Positions 1 to 11,289 of a stretch of DNA of 64,000 nucleotides are shown here, one piece after another. Each line of letters starts with the position of its first letter. Within the stretch, counting starts at the first letter, position 1. The notes under the pieces were generated by a model. That model had not been told where the DNA came from. It saw only the letters and a program-made list of their open reading frames with translations, and searched no databases. The DNA is from JAXLRU01 sp046330935 (GTDB lineage: Bacteria > Actinomycetota > Actinomycetes > Actinomycetales > Kineosporiaceae). The position numbers were made by a program, and so were the translations under genes. The stretch lies in the NCBI GenBank assembly GCA_046330935.1, contig JAXLRU010000003.1:620001-684000 (forward strand), written 5' to 3'.

Positions 1-845
1 GCCGCTGTCGGTCGACGTGACGCCGGCCGACGGGCAGCCGGGGACGCTCAGCCAGGGGATCGCGGTCAACGACGACGGCACGGTGCTCGCGGTCTCGGGC
101 CAGGGCGCCCTGTGGCGGATCGGCGCGGGCGGCGAGCAGGTCGAGCTCAAGCGGTTCGGGCAGGTGCTGGGGGTCGCGGCGCAGACCAGCGGCCGGTTCC
201 TGCTGTGGCGGCGGTTCCCCGACGCCACGGGCCCCGCCCGCCTCGACGTCGTCGACGCGGCCACGGGCTCGGTGGCGAACTACATGACGTGGCCGGCGGA
301 CGACGTCGTGCGGCCGGTGGCCACCGAGACCGCGTCCGGCTCGATCGTGCTGCGCACCGACGACGGGCGCCTGCTCCTGCACGACCTCGACACCCCGAGC
401 GTCGAGCTGGGCCGGCTGCCGCAGATCGACTGGATCGGGGCGGGCACCGACAGCTCGCTGGTCAGCCTGACCGCGCCGGAGGACCGCCTGGCCACGGGAG
501 CCACGGTGTCCCTGGGGGCGTGGCCCGGCCTGCAGGGGCCGGGCGTGGAGCGTCCCGAGGCGTTGCGGGCGACGGCGGCGGGCGGGCCGGGCGTCGTCCT
601 CACCCGGATCGGCCTGCCCGACGCGCTGGTCGCGCTCGCCCCGGCGGCCCTCGCCGAGGCGTCTCCGGTGCAGTCCCCGCAGCGGCCCGGCCGCTTCGGC
701 TGGGCCGTCGAGGGGACCTTCGCGCACTGGCTGGTGCCGGTGGCGACGTGGTCGGTGCTGGCCGGGCTGCTGGGCCTGGTGCTGCTGGCCCTGCGGGCGG
801 CCCGGCCCCGGCTGGCGGGCTGGGGCCGGGCCGCCTCGGGCCGGA

Positions 846-2801
<1,956 letters not shown>

Positions 2802-2922
2802 CGTCGACGTCCTCCGTGGATCGTCCGGGGCCGGGGCGGCCGCAGGGATGGCGCACTGTGCGACGCCGCGTGGAGCGACGATCGCAGACCGTGCCGGGGC
2901 TGCGCCGTCCAGGGCGTCCAGG

Positions 2923-2936
2923 GTGACCCTAATCAC
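2923..2936. promoter_or_regulatory. Crp/GlxR-like site upstream of acsA
   Basis: GTGA-N6-TCAC (GTGACCCTAATCAC) lies in the acsA-XRE intergenic region, 122-135 bp upstream of the acsA start. It matches the core of the TGTGAN6TCACA consensus of Crp-family regulators, which are known to control acs genes in several bacteria. The assignment rests on the motif and position only. Confidence 0.45.
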
Positions 2937-3011
2937 GATCGAGGTGCCCCGGCAGCCCGGGCCCGCGGGCGTGCCGCCGAGTGCGACCACGGCCGAGCCG
3001 GACGGCGGGCG

Positions 3012-3040
3012 GTGACATCCTCCCGAGAGCGTGCGATATT
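3012..3040 (+). promoter_or_regulatory. Promoter of the XRE/ImmA gene
   Basis: GTGACA (3012-3017), a 17-bp spacer and GATATT (3035-3040) form a near-consensus sigma-70 type promoter. The -10 ends 6 nt before the ATG at 3047, so the mRNA is probably leaderless. Confidence 0.6.
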
Positions 3041-3046
3041 CACACC

Positions 3047-4147
3047 ATGCCCGCACAGTCGTGGATCGGTGTCGGTGAGCGCGTCCGCGAGGCGCGCCTC
3101 GCGACAAGCCACACCCAGCAGGACGTCGCCACGGCTTTGAACATCGATCGCTCAGCCGTCGCCCGGATCGAGGCGGGCACACGGCAGATCACGGCGCTAG
3201 AGCTGTTCGCACTCGCAGACCTGCTGTCCGTGCCGGTCGGACACTTCGTCGCCAGCCCCACACCCTCGATGGTGTCCCGTCGCCGACCCATCACTGAAGA
3301 TGCGGACTCAGTGACGCGAAGCCGATTCCGCCTCGACGTGGAGCTCGAAACCCAGGCGCGAGACCTCTCCTGGCTCACCGAGCACGGATTCCTGGAGGCA
3401 CTCCCCGGCATGGTCGTGGGTTATGGACCTGTTGCGGACGACCTCCAGGCGCGCGAGCTCGCGGCGGAGGCGCGCGGGCGCCTCGGGGTCGGCGAGGGGC
3501 CGCTCGGCTCGATGTTGGATGTGTGCGCCGCATTCGGGATGCACCTCAGGGTCGCCGCCGGTCATGAAGCAGGGGCGTCCCTCATCCTCGACCAGGGACT
3601 GGCTGCTGCCGTGGTCGGTGGAGCGGACGAACCTGGACGACGTCGCGCTACGGCTGCCCACGAGCTCGGACACGTCCTTCTCAACGACGAGTACACCAGC
3701 GACCTCGGAGTGGCGGCCTCCCGCGACGAGCGTGAGCAGGTGATGGACGCCTTCGCCGCAGAGTTCCTGCTCCCGACCACCGTCGTCGTGCGGGCTTGGA
3801 CCGGTGGGACGGAGGGGCGGTCCGATCGGCAACGGCTCATCCGGTTGGCGGGGGAGTACCGCGTGTCCTGGACCACGGTGGTGAGAACGGCCTGCGCGGC
3901 AGGCGTGATCGACGGTGCCGCCGCACGGAGGTTGCAGTCGGTCGTGCCCACGCGAGGCGACTTCCTACAGGCGTGGGGGCAGGCGCCTGAGCCGGACCTG
4001 GTCAAAGGAGTCTCGCGCCAGTGGCAGGCGGCGGTGCTCGAGGCGTACACCGACGAAGCGATCACTTCCCGGCGGGCGGTGGAGCTCCTCCATGGTGACC
4101 TGACGGTTGACGAGCTCCCCCAACTGGCCGACCCCTTCACGGGATGA
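3047..4147 (+). CDS. XRE-family regulator with ImmA/IrrE metallopeptidase domain
   Basis: A 366-residue fusion. Residues ~8-65 form an XRE helix-turn-helix (TQQDVATALNIDRSAVARIE). The C-terminal half is an ImmA/IrrE-type (COG2856) peptidase with zinc motif HELGH near residue 205 and the downstream third-ligand helix DAFAAEFLLP. Such proteins repress a promoter and are cleaved or inactivated, or cleave a partner, in phage immunity, element control and toxin-antitoxin-like systems. The ATG at 3047 fits the leaderless promoter and the start of the HTH. The next gene, a PIN-like protein, overlaps by 4 bp (ATGA), so the two are co-translated. Codon use looks less GC-biased than the flanking genes, suggesting transfer. 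Confidence 0.88.
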   Translation: MPAQSWIGVGERVREARLATSHTQQDVATALNIDRSAVARIEAGTRQITALELFALADLLSVPVGHFVASPTPSMVSRRRPITEDADSVTRSRFRLDVELETQARDLSWLTEHGFLEALPGMVVGYGPVADDLQARELAAEARGRLGVGEGPLGSMLDVCAAFGMHLRVAAGHEAGASLILDQGLAAAVVGGADEPGRRRATAAHELGHVLLNDEYTSDLGVAASRDEREQVMDAFAAEFLLPTTVVVRAWTGGTEGRSDRQRLIRLAGEYRVSWTTVVRTACAAGVIDGAAARRLQSVVPTRGDFLQAWGQAPEPDLVKGVSRQWQAAVLEAYTDEAITSRRAVELLHGDLTVDELPQLADPFTG

Positions 4148-4680
4148 GCGACACCACACCGCAGACCGAGGTTCTCGTATGGGACGCCTCGGGGCTGTTC
4201 CATGCGGGACGATGCGACCGCTTGGACGTGCTCCTCGACTTGTCCCGTGCAGGGAGCACCACCTCGGTGCGACACGTGACGACCGCCGCCGTCGCCGAGG
4301 AACTGCGAAATAGTGGCATTCAGACGCCCGAAGACGTCGAGATTGTCCACGTGGACAACCTGGACGAGCTCGGAGCGCTCGTTGCCTGGGTGCAACGGCT
4401 CTCCTCGGATCGGCACGATCGCGGCGAGGCGACGGTGTGCGCGTGGGCCGAGGTTCACAGGGCGACAGCGATCATGGATGACGCGACTGCGCGCCGGGCC
4501 GCGGCCCATGCCGGGCTTGACGTCCACGGCACCCTTTGGCTCTTGGCGCGTGGGGCGACGCGGACCGGGAGTTGGTCGTCCGCATCGATGTACGCCGACC
4601 TCTTCCTGCAGGACGGTGCGCGGTACCCCTTCACCCCCGGCGGGTTCCGTGCCTGGGCGTCGGCGCAGGGGTTGGCGTAG
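4144..4680 (+). CDS. PIN-like (DUF3368-type) putative ribonuclease/toxin
   Basis: A 178-residue protein overlapping the XRE-ImmA gene by 4 bp. It has the acidic pattern of a PIN-fold nuclease: D14 in VLVWDASGL, E52/E53 in AVAEELRN, E95 in GEATVCAWAE and D112/D113 in IMDDATARR. The tail DVHGTLWLLARGA is like the V-x-GT-hydrophobic motif of DUF3368. PIN proteins of this size cut single-stranded RNA as toxins. Here the upstream HTH-peptidase would be the antitoxin or sensor. The toxin role is inferred from fold and pairing. Codon use is less GC-rich than the neighbours. Confidence 0.72.
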   Translation: MSDTTPQTEVLVWDASGLFHAGRCDRLDVLLDLSRAGSTTSVRHVTTAAVAEELRNSGIQTPEDVEIVHVDNLDELGALVAWVQRLSSDRHDRGEATVCAWAEVHRATAIMDDATARRAAAHAGLDVHGTLWLLARGATRTGSWSSASMYADLFLQDGARYPFTPGGFRAWASAQGLA

Positions 4681-4751
4681 CCGCAGCGATCCTCACGGGA
4701 TCTCCACACGAGCGGTCCCCGTCCCCGGCCCACCCGCCCTAGCGTGAAGCC

Positions 4752-5543
4752 ATGAACGAGAGCGGGGCCGCCGGCGGCAGGGCCCACGGGGGACGGGACG
4801 GCGAGGCCGCGGCGCGGCTGCTCGTCGTCGAGGACGACCGCATGATCGCCGACGCGATCGCGGCCAGGCTGGCCAGCGAGGGGCACCGGGTGGACGCCGT
4901 CCACGACGGGCTCTCGGCCGTGAACGCGGCGCGACGGGTGCGCTACGACGTCATCGTCCTCGACGTCATGCTCCCCGGCCTCGACGGCCTCGAGGTCTGC
5001 CGCCGGGTGCAGCGGGAGTACCCCGTTCCGGTGCTCATGCTCACCGCCCGTGCGGAGGAGGTCGACCGGCTGGCCGGGCTCGCCGTCGGTGCCGACGACT
5101 ACCTCACCAAACCCTTCAGCCCCCGCGAGCTGTCCGCGCGGGTCGCCGCACTGCTGCGCCGCGTGCAGCGCGCCGCGCGGATCGCGGCCGCCGCCGCGGC
5201 GCAGCAGTGCACGGTGTGGGACGTCGGGGCCGTCCGGGTGGACGGCGGGGCCCGGCGGGTGGCCGTCGACGGCGAGCAGGTGCACCTGACGCCCACGGAG
5301 TTCGACCTCGTGCGCAGCCTGGCCCGCAGGGGAGGCCAGGCCGTGAGCCGCGAGACCCTCCTGGCGGAGGTGTGGGACTGGGAGCCCGGCGCCGCCGCCG
5401 TCGCGGGCAGCGCCGCCCGCGCCATCGACAGCCACGTCAAGGCCCTGCGGCGCAAGCTCGGGCCGGAGCGGATCCGCACCGTCACCGGCGTCGGGTACTG
5501 CCTGGAGGCCGTCGGCGAGCCGGCCGCGCAGGAGCGGCCGTGA
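4752..5543 (+). CDS. OmpR/PhoB-family response regulator
   Basis: A 263-residue DNA-binding regulator. The receiver domain begins at RLLVVEDD with phospho-acceptor D71 in VIVLDVMLPGLDG and the conserved Lys in YLTKPF; a C-terminal winged helix contains HLTPTEFDLVRSLAR and ends in the RIRTVTGVGYCLE hairpin. An Ala-rich linker and an Ala-rich insert in the winged helix are unusual but not disabling. A -10 box TAGCGT sits 6 nt before the ATG at 4752 (leaderless). The stop overlaps the kinase start (GTGA), so the pair forms one two-component system, probably also acting on the downstream DUF4173 gene. Confidence 0.93.
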   Translation: MNESGAAGGRAHGGRDGEAAARLLVVEDDRMIADAIAARLASEGHRVDAVHDGLSAVNAARRVRYDVIVLDVMLPGLDGLEVCRRVQREYPVPVLMLTARAEEVDRLAGLAVGADDYLTKPFSPRELSARVAALLRRVQRAARIAAAAAAQQCTVWDVGAVRVDGGARRVAVDGEQVHLTPTEFDLVRSLARRGGQAVSRETLLAEVWDWEPGAAAVAGSAARAIDSHVKALRRKLGPERIRTVTGVGYCLEAVGEPAAQERP

Positions 5544-6580
5544 GTGCCGGGGACCTCCTGCCCGAACCCTGGCGCACCTGGTGGCGGCGCTGGCGCCCGC
5601 TGGAGCGGATCGGCTCGATCAAGGTCAAGCTGGGCGTGCTCGTGGTGACCAGCGTGGCCGCGACCGCACTGCTCACCTGGTACGGCCTGCTCGTGCTCGA
5701 CGTCTGGCCCCGCTACACGCTGCCGCTGGCCGTCGTCGTGAGCCTCGGCATCACCCAGGTGCTCGCCCACGGCATGACCCGTCCGCTGCGGCAGATGACC
5801 CGCGCCGCGGCCGACATGGCCGCCGACCGGCCCGCCACGCCCGTGCCCGTCGGCGGGCGCGACGAGGTCGGCGAGCTCGCCCGGGCCTTCGTGTCGATGC
5901 GGGAGGACCTCGCCGAGGCCCAGGCCCGCCGCCGCGACCTGCTGGCCAACGTCGCGCATGAGCTGCGCACGCCCGTCGCCGCGCTGCGGGCCCAGGTGGA
6001 GAACCTCGTCGACGGCGTCCGTCCCGCCGACGCCGCCGCCCTGGAGCAGCTGCTCACCACCACCGACACCCTCGCCGACCTCGTCGAGGACCTGCTCGAC
6101 CTGGCCCGCGCCGAGGCCGGTGCGACCCCGATCCTGCGCGAGGTCGTCCCCGTGGCGCCGCTGCTGGCCTCCTGCGTCGCGCAGGTGCGGCAGGTGCGCC
6201 CCGACCGCAGCGTGACCGTCGAGGTCCCCGACGGCCTCACCGTCGACGCCGACGAGCACCGCCTGCGCCAGGTCGTCGTCAACCTCCTCGACAACGCCAC
6301 CCGGCACACGCCGCCCGGCACCAGCGTCGAGGTGCGCGCTCACACCGGCGACGACGCCCGCTTCGTCCTCGAGGTCACCGACGACGGGCCGGGCATCCCC
6401 GCCGACCAGCGCGAGAGCGTCTTCGGCCGGGTCCAGCGCGGCGACGGTGCCGGCGAGCGCGGCACGGGGCTCGGCCTGGCCATCGCCCGCGGGGCGGTCG
6501 CCCGGCACGGCGGGCGGATCGGCGTCGTCCCCGCGCCCGGGCGCGGCTGCCGGGTTCGCGTGGAGATCCCGCCGCCCTGA
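5540..6580 (+). CDS. Two-component sensor histidine kinase
   Basis: Partner of the OmpR-type regulator upstream, overlapping by 4 bp; GTG at 5540 is chosen for that overlap. The 346 residues contain two closely spaced membrane segments (~30-53 and ~58-77) with almost no extracytoplasmic loop, then a HAMP linker, the phospho-acceptor box NVAHELRTPVAAL with H140, the N box NLLDNATRHTP, and ATP-lid motifs DDGPGIP and GTGLGLAIARG. The tiny external loop suggests membrane-embedded or cytoplasmic sensing. The signal is unknown. Confidence 0.92.
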   Translation: MSAGDLLPEPWRTWWRRWRPLERIGSIKVKLGVLVVTSVAATALLTWYGLLVLDVWPRYTLPLAVVVSLGITQVLAHGMTRPLRQMTRAAADMAADRPATPVPVGGRDEVGELARAFVSMREDLAEAQARRRDLLANVAHELRTPVAALRAQVENLVDGVRPADAAALEQLLTTTDTLADLVEDLLDLARAEAGATPILREVVPVAPLLASCVAQVRQVRPDRSVTVEVPDGLTVDADEHRLRQVVVNLLDNATRHTPPGTSVEVRAHTGDDARFVLEVTDDGPGIPADQRESVFGRVQRGDGAGERGTGLGLAIARGAVARHGGRIGVVPAPGRGCRVRVEIPPP

Positions 6581-6713
6581 TCCGGCCCCCTGACCCTCCG
6601 CGTCGATCCGCCCGCGCGAGCCCCTCGCGCGTCCTCGTCACTGCAGCCCGCCCGGGCACGAACCCGCGCGGCCGGTCCCGCACGCCCGCCCGGCGTGCTC
6701 GAAGGAGTCCGTC

Positions 6714-8261
6714 GTGACCCTCACCTCGTCCGTTCCCGCCGCGGCGCACCTGGCTGCCGCCGACCGCCGATGGCTCGCGGCCTGCCTCGCCGTGGGTGGA
6801 GGCGGGTCCCTCGTGCTCGTGCCCCAGCCGTGGGCGCTGGCGTTCCCTCTCGTCGCTGCCGCTGCACTCGCCGTGGGGGTGGCCGCGGCGCGGGCGGCAC
6901 GCCTGGCCCGTGAGGAGTTCGTGACGTCGCTCGCCCTGGCCGGGCTGGCGATGGCGCTCGCCGTCGTCCCGGCCATCAGCCGCTCGCCCGGGCCCGTGGC
7001 GCTGGCCGTCCTCGCCAGCGTCGGGCTGGCGGCCGCTGCGGTGGTGCCGCCGCGCACCTGGACGGCCGCGGTCCTGCTGCCGGCCGTGCTCGCCGTGCGC
7101 GCGCTCCAGGCCGCGCCGTGGGTGGCCGCGGGCGTGCGGCGGCTGCGGCGCCCGCCGGCCGGCGCGGCGGCTGGGGACGGCGCGGGGGCTGGGGACGGCG
7201 CGGGGGCTGGGGACGGCGCGGGCGTGGCGCGGGCCTCCCGCCGTCCCGCACCGGGTGGCGTGCTGCTGACCGTGGCCCTCGTGCTGGTCGTGGGCGGCCT
7301 GCTGGTGAGCGCCGACCACACCCTGACCTGGCTGATGGGGCGCGTGTCGGGCGCCGTGGCGGACCTCCTGCCCGCGTGGACGCCCGCCGACGTGATCGGC
7401 CGCGGCATGCTCGCGCTGCTGATCGGGGGCGCCCTGCTGGCCGCCGTCCACGCCCGCTTGGCCGGGCAGCCCGAGCCGCCTGCGCTGCCGATCCGGCGGC
7501 GGGGGGCCGGCACGTGGGGGCTGCCGCTGGTCGCGCTCGCCGTCATGCTGGCGGCGTTCCTCGCGGCGCAGGCGCTCACCGCCTCGGGATTCGACGTGGC
7601 CGCCCGCGCGGAGGGGACGGAGTACAAGCAGCGCATCCACGAGGGCTTCGCCCAGCTCGTCGTCGTCGGCGTGATCGTCGTCGCGGTGCTCGCCTGGGCC
7701 GCGCGGCTGTGCGACCCGCAGGACGCGCGCGGTCGGCGCCTCCTGGCCGCGACGGGCGGACCGGTGGTCGCCCTCATGCTCGGCGTCGTCGGCGTGGCCC
7801 TGTCGCGGATCTACGGCTACGCCGTGGACGACGGGTTCACCCGCCTGCGGCTGCTCGTCGGCGCGTTCGAATGGTGGCTCGCAGGCGTGCTCGTGCTCGT
7901 GGCGGCGGCCTGGAACGCCGCCGTCGCCCGACGGCTGCCGGTGCTCGTCATCGCCTGGGCCGGCCTCGCCGTCCTCGGGGTGGGGCTGGCCTGCGGCGAT
8001 GCCGCCGTCGCCCGGTACAACCTCGACCGCCACGCCGCCACCGGCCGGCTCGACGTCGCCTACCTGACCGGGCTGTCGGCCGACGCCGTCCCCGTCATCG
8101 CCCGGCTGCCCGAGCCCTTGCGGGCCTGCGCCCTCGCCCGCTGGGAGGCGAGGCAGGAGCCCGACTGGACCGATGCCGCCGAGCCCGGCGTCGGCTGGAA
8201 CGCCGCCGTGGCCCACGCCCGGCAGGTGCTGCCGGTCTCGCCCCCGCAGCGCGACTGCTGA
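6714..8261 (+). CDS. DUF4173 (DUF4153-like) polytopic membrane protein
   Basis: A 515-residue integral membrane protein with about ten hydrophobic segments. The second half has the family's hallmark stretches EYKQRIHEGFAQL and YAVDDGFTRLRLL followed by a WW-containing membrane helix, on which the DUF4173 assignment rests. Biochemical function is unknown for the family. GTG at 6714 has GAAGGAG about 7 nt upstream. A Gly/Ala/Asp linker near residues 150-172 is encoded by three 18-bp repeats. It follows the two-component genes by 133 bp with no terminator seen, so it may be their target. Confidence 0.82.
   Translation: MTLTSSVPAAAHLAAADRRWLAACLAVGGGGSLVLVPQPWALAFPLVAAAALAVGVAAARAARLAREEFVTSLALAGLAMALAVVPAISRSPGPVALAVLASVGLAAAAVVPPRTWTAAVLLPAVLAVRALQAAPWVAAGVRRLRRPPAGAAAGDGAGAGDGAGAGDGAGVARASRRPAPGGVLLTVALVLVVGGLLVSADHTLTWLMGRVSGAVADLLPAWTPADVIGRGMLALLIGGALLAAVHARLAGQPEPPALPIRRRGAGTWGLPLVALAVMLAAFLAAQALTASGFDVAARAEGTEYKQRIHEGFAQLVVVGVIVVAVLAWAARLCDPQDARGRRLLAATGGPVVALMLGVVGVALSRIYGYAVDDGFTRLRLLVGAFEWWLAGVLVLVAAAWNAAVARRLPVLVIAWAGLAVLGVGLACGDAAVARYNLDRHAATGRLDVAYLTGLSADAVPVIARLPEPLRACALARWEARQEPDWTDAAEPGVGWNAAVAHARQVLPVSPPQRDC
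7171..7224 (+). repeat. Three 18-bp tandem repeats inside the DUF4173 gene
   Basis: Units at 7171, 7189 and 7207 share CTGGGGACGGCGCGGG and encode a repeated AGDGAG linker. They are in frame, so copy-number change would alter only linker length. Confidence 0.85.
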
Positions 8262-8368
8262 CGTCGGGCGTCTCGCGGGGCGGCGGGTGCCACCATGGCG
8301 GAACCGAGCCTCGGGTCGCCGCGTCCGCAGCCCGGACCGATCGATCCATCTCCTCCCGGGGGACCCGC

Positions 8369-8971
8369 ATGGCAGCTCGCCGACCTCGCCGATCGCGCCG
8401 GCTGTCGCCCGCGGCGCTCGCCGCGCTGCGACAGCGCCGCGCGGAACAGCGGGAACCGCTCGCCGCCCTCGTGCCGCCGCGCCCCGTCGGCCCTCGGCTG
8501 CTGCGCGAGGCCCTGCTCGGGGCGGCGATCGTCGCGGTGGTGCTCGGCGGCATGAGCTGGTGGAACTGGTGGCAGATCCGCGACCTGCCCGCGGAGCGCG
8601 CGACCGTCCTCAGCAGTCGGGTGGACCCCTCGCGGTCCGTGGAGTGCGGACGCGACCACCGGCGCGAGGCCGCCGTGGTGACGTCCTACCAGGTGAGCGA
8701 CCCGCCGACCGGCTACCTGCCGGTGTTCACGGCCAACTCCTGCGGCAAGCCCCTGCGGCGGGGCGAGACGGTCACGCTCGTGCGCGCCGACGGCGGGCTC
8801 GTCACGAGCGTCCGCCGGTACGACCTGAGGCCGATCGACACCCTGTGGGCCGCCCTCGTCGGCGCCGCGGGTGGGGCCGTGCTGATGCCGTTCCGGCTGG
8901 TCGTGAAGGAGTCGGACGTGCGCCGAGCGCTGTGGCAGCGCCTCCGCCGCAAGTCGTCACGCGGCGTATAG
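8369..8971 (+). CDS. Small two-segment membrane protein, function unknown (DUF3592-like topology)
   Basis: A 200-residue protein starting at ATG 8369 with a purine-rich GGGGGA stretch about 6 nt upstream. It has a basic cytoplasmic N terminus, a membrane helix (ALLGAAIVAVVLGGMSWW), an exposed domain of ~100 residues with two cysteines (Cys in SVECGRDH and ANSCGKPL) that could form a disulfide, and a second helix near TLWAALVGAAGGAVLMPF. The layout resembles DUF3592 proteins, but no motif secures this. It lies 107 bp after the DUF4173 gene. Confidence 0.6.
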   Translation: MAARRPRRSRRLSPAALAALRQRRAEQREPLAALVPPRPVGPRLLREALLGAAIVAVVLGGMSWWNWWQIRDLPAERATVLSSRVDPSRSVECGRDHRREAAVVTSYQVSDPPTGYLPVFTANSCGKPLRRGETVTLVRADGGLVTSVRRYDLRPIDTLWAALVGAAGGAVLMPFRLVVKESDVRRALWQRLRRKSSRGV

Positions 8972-9075
8972 CCAACGAAGCAGAACGTGACGTCGACCGG
9001 CCGGCCGGGCGGATCCGTCAGGCCGGCGCCCCGCAGTCGGGCACGCGGCCCGCGGCGCCGTCCTACCGTCGGAGC

Positions 9076-9564
9076 ATGACGCCGATCCCGATCCCCCCTC
9101 GTGACGAGGACCCCTTCACGGGGTTGGTGCTCGACCAGGAGTTCATCGCCTCGGCGTCGATCCGTGAGGCGGGACTGCCTTCGGCCCAGCGGAGGCTCCG
9201 CACGGCCACGGCGCCGGACCGGCTCGCCGTCGTCCGCGCGCGCGTCGCCGGGTCGTCCGCCCCGCAGCCCACCCGGCGTTCGCTGACCATTACGGCGCTC
9301 GCGGCGGCGGCCCTCGTCGGCGGGCTCGCCCTCGTCGGTCCCGGCCGGCAGGCGCTGTCGCATGCGTGGTCGCAGCGCGGTTCCGACGCTGTGGTGACCC
9401 GCACCGTCGTCGTCGACGACGTGCTCGAGGCACCCGCCGTCGACGCCCCGGCCGGCCCCGCCGCCGGTGCGACCACCGACGGTGTCACCCCGACGTCCGG
9501 CCCCGTGCTCGTGGACGGCCAGCTCGCGGATCCGTTCCGGGACCCCTTCGCCGACCTGCCCTGA
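9076..9564 (+). CDS. Hypothetical single-pass membrane protein
   Basis: A 162-residue protein with an N-terminal cytoplasmic part starting MTPIPIPPRDEDPFTGL, one hydrophobic segment (ITALAAAALVGGLALVG) and a Pro/Ala-rich exterior that ends in DPFRDPFADLP. The ATG at 9076 is supported by a -10-like TACCGT 6 nt upstream (9064-9069), a leaderless arrangement. The N-terminal DEDPFTGLVLDQEF and C-terminal DPFRDPF share an Asp-Pro-Phe repeat. No family was recognised. It converges with the nitronate monooxygenase-like gene with a 17-bp gap. Confidence 0.6.
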   Translation: MTPIPIPPRDEDPFTGLVLDQEFIASASIREAGLPSAQRRLRTATAPDRLAVVRARVAGSSAPQPTRRSLTITALAAAALVGGLALVGPGRQALSHAWSQRGSDAVVTRTVVVDDVLEAPAVDAPAGPAAGATTDGVTPTSGPVLVDGQLADPFRDPFADLP

Positions 9565-9581
9565 TCTCGGCGGGCCCGGGG

Positions 9582-11105
9582 TCAGCCGCGCGTCGCGGGC
9601 TGGCGCAGCTCGGCGTCGGTGTCGGCCGGGGAAGCGGCGTCGAGGTCGCGCAGCAGCCAGTCCAGGGCCTCGGTGGCCCCCCACCCGTCGGGGCGGGTCT
9701 GGCGGCCGTTCAACTCGGCGTCGAGCCGCCGTGCCCCCACGAGGTCGGCGCCCAGCGTCAGCAGGGGGGCCTCGACGTAGCCGTCCTTGCGCTCCTGGCC
9801 GCGCCCGACGTCGGCCATGAGGCCGTTGCACAGGCACTTGGAACCCTCGGCGCCCTCGGCGGTGCCGCCCTTGCGGACGAACACGTCGACGGGCTCGGCG
9901 GGGCAGCGGTAGCCCACGGCGCCGTTGGCCCGGGCGTAGGGCTGGCGGAGGTAGCCGAGGTCGCACAGCCGCGGGCGCGCGGCGTACACCTCGGGCTCGG
10001 CCATGGTGCCCTCGATCTCGGCGAGCTTGAACGGGAAGCCGGTGGGGGAGGCCGACGCGTCGGTGCGCACGTTCAGCGAGCCGTCGCGCAGCCCGGCGAG
10101 CAGCTGGCCGCGCAGGTGCGGCTGCAGGCCCGACTCGCGGGAGAGGGCGAACAGCGTGCCGATCTGCACGCCCGCGGCGCCGGCGTCGAGCGCCTGCCGC
10201 ACGCGCTCGGGCTCGCCGAAGCCGCCGGCGAGCCAGAACGGGAGGCCGACCGCCGCGAGCTTGGCGAGGTTGGCCTCGTCGCGCGGGCCGTAGACGGGCT
10301 GGCCCGTCTCGTCGAGCACCAGCTTGCCGCGCGGGGGAGCGTTGTGGCCGCCGGCCGTGGGGCCCTCGACGACGAAGCCGTCGGGCCGGGTCGCGGCCTC
10401 GCGCGCCAGGTAGGAGGCCATGACGTCGGCGGAGACGATGGCGAGGAAGCGGGGGCGACGCACGGTGGGCAGCTGGTCGGACAGCGAGGCCGGGTCGAAC
10501 TCCAGCCACTGGGGCTCGCCCCCGATGACGTCGACGTGCACCCCGCCGGGGGTGTTCGCGGCGAGCGCGTCGAGCAGGGCCGGGATCTCGCGGGGGATGC
10601 CCGCGCCCATCAGCACGTAGTCGACGCCCGCGAGCATCGCGCCGTAGGCCGCCGCGGGGGTGGCCATCTGGATCTTCTCCAGGTAGTTGATGCCCACGAG
10701 GCCGCCGTGGCCGCGCTTGGCCAGCCACACCTCGACGAAGTTGCCGCAGACGGCGAGCTCGTTGCCGGCCTGGCTGGTGCGCAGGGCCAGGCGGGGGGTG
10801 GCGATGTAGGGCTCGCCCTGGCGGCCGCCGGGGCGGAACCACTTGTCGAGCACGCGCTGGGCGACCTCGGGGAGCGGGAACTCGGCCAGCGCCGCCCGGC
10901 AGGTGCCGTCGGTGTCGCCGTCCTGGAGGCGGCGGCCGAGGACGCTGTCGAGGGCGGTGCCGCTGACGACGCCGAGCTGCCCGTGCGCCGCGACGGCCGA
11001 GGCGAGCTGCCACGACGAGACGCCCACACCCATGCCGCCCTGGATGACGACGGGCAGGCTGTCGTCGGGTCGGGCAGTTCCTGGGGACGTGGGGCTGGAC
11101 GTCAT
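9582..11105 (-). CDS. Nitronate monooxygenase / 2-nitropropane dioxygenase family flavoprotein
   Basis: A 507-residue TIM-barrel flavoprotein. The N terminus VIQGGMGVGVSSWQLASAVA is the FMN-binding start of the family. Conserved stretches include GINYLEKIQMATPAA, IVSADVMASYLAR, VEGPTAGGHNAPP and GVQIGTLFALSRESG. The family oxidises alkyl nitronates or acts as an NAD(P)H-dependent flavin reductase; the length (~500) is that of the longer, PfaD-like members, so the true substrate is open. ATG 11105 has GAAGGG upstream and starts right before the barrel. It is divergent from the aldonolactone oxidase gene across a 373-bp region. Confidence 0.85.
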   Translation of the reverse strand: MTSSPTSPGTARPDDSLPVVIQGGMGVGVSSWQLASAVAAHGQLGVVSGTALDSVLGRRLQDGDTDGTCRAALAEFPLPEVAQRVLDKWFRPGGRQGEPYIATPRLALRTSQAGNELAVCGNFVEVWLAKRGHGGLVGINYLEKIQMATPAAAYGAMLAGVDYVLMGAGIPREIPALLDALAANTPGGVHVDVIGGEPQWLEFDPASLSDQLPTVRRPRFLAIVSADVMASYLAREAATRPDGFVVEGPTAGGHNAPPRGKLVLDETGQPVYGPRDEANLAKLAAVGLPFWLAGGFGEPERVRQALDAGAAGVQIGTLFALSRESGLQPHLRGQLLAGLRDGSLNVRTDASASPTGFPFKLAEIEGTMAEPEVYAARPRLCDLGYLRQPYARANGAVGYRCPAEPVDVFVRKGGTAEGAEGSKCLCNGLMADVGRGQERKDGYVEAPLLTLGADLVGARRLDAELNGRQTRPDGWGATEALDWLLRDLDAASPADTDAELRQPATRG

Positions 11106-11289
11106 GGGGGCACCCTTCGTGATGCACCGGAGGGACCGCCCGCCGGCTTTCCTGGCGCCGACAACGGTGCGTGTCGGCACGTGAACCGCGCGTCGCGACG
11201 GTGGGCCGCGGTCCGGCTCCTCGGGCACCGCCGTCGTGCCCCTGCCTCTGAGCAGGGACGACGCGGGACCCGGGGACTCAGGCGCGCCT

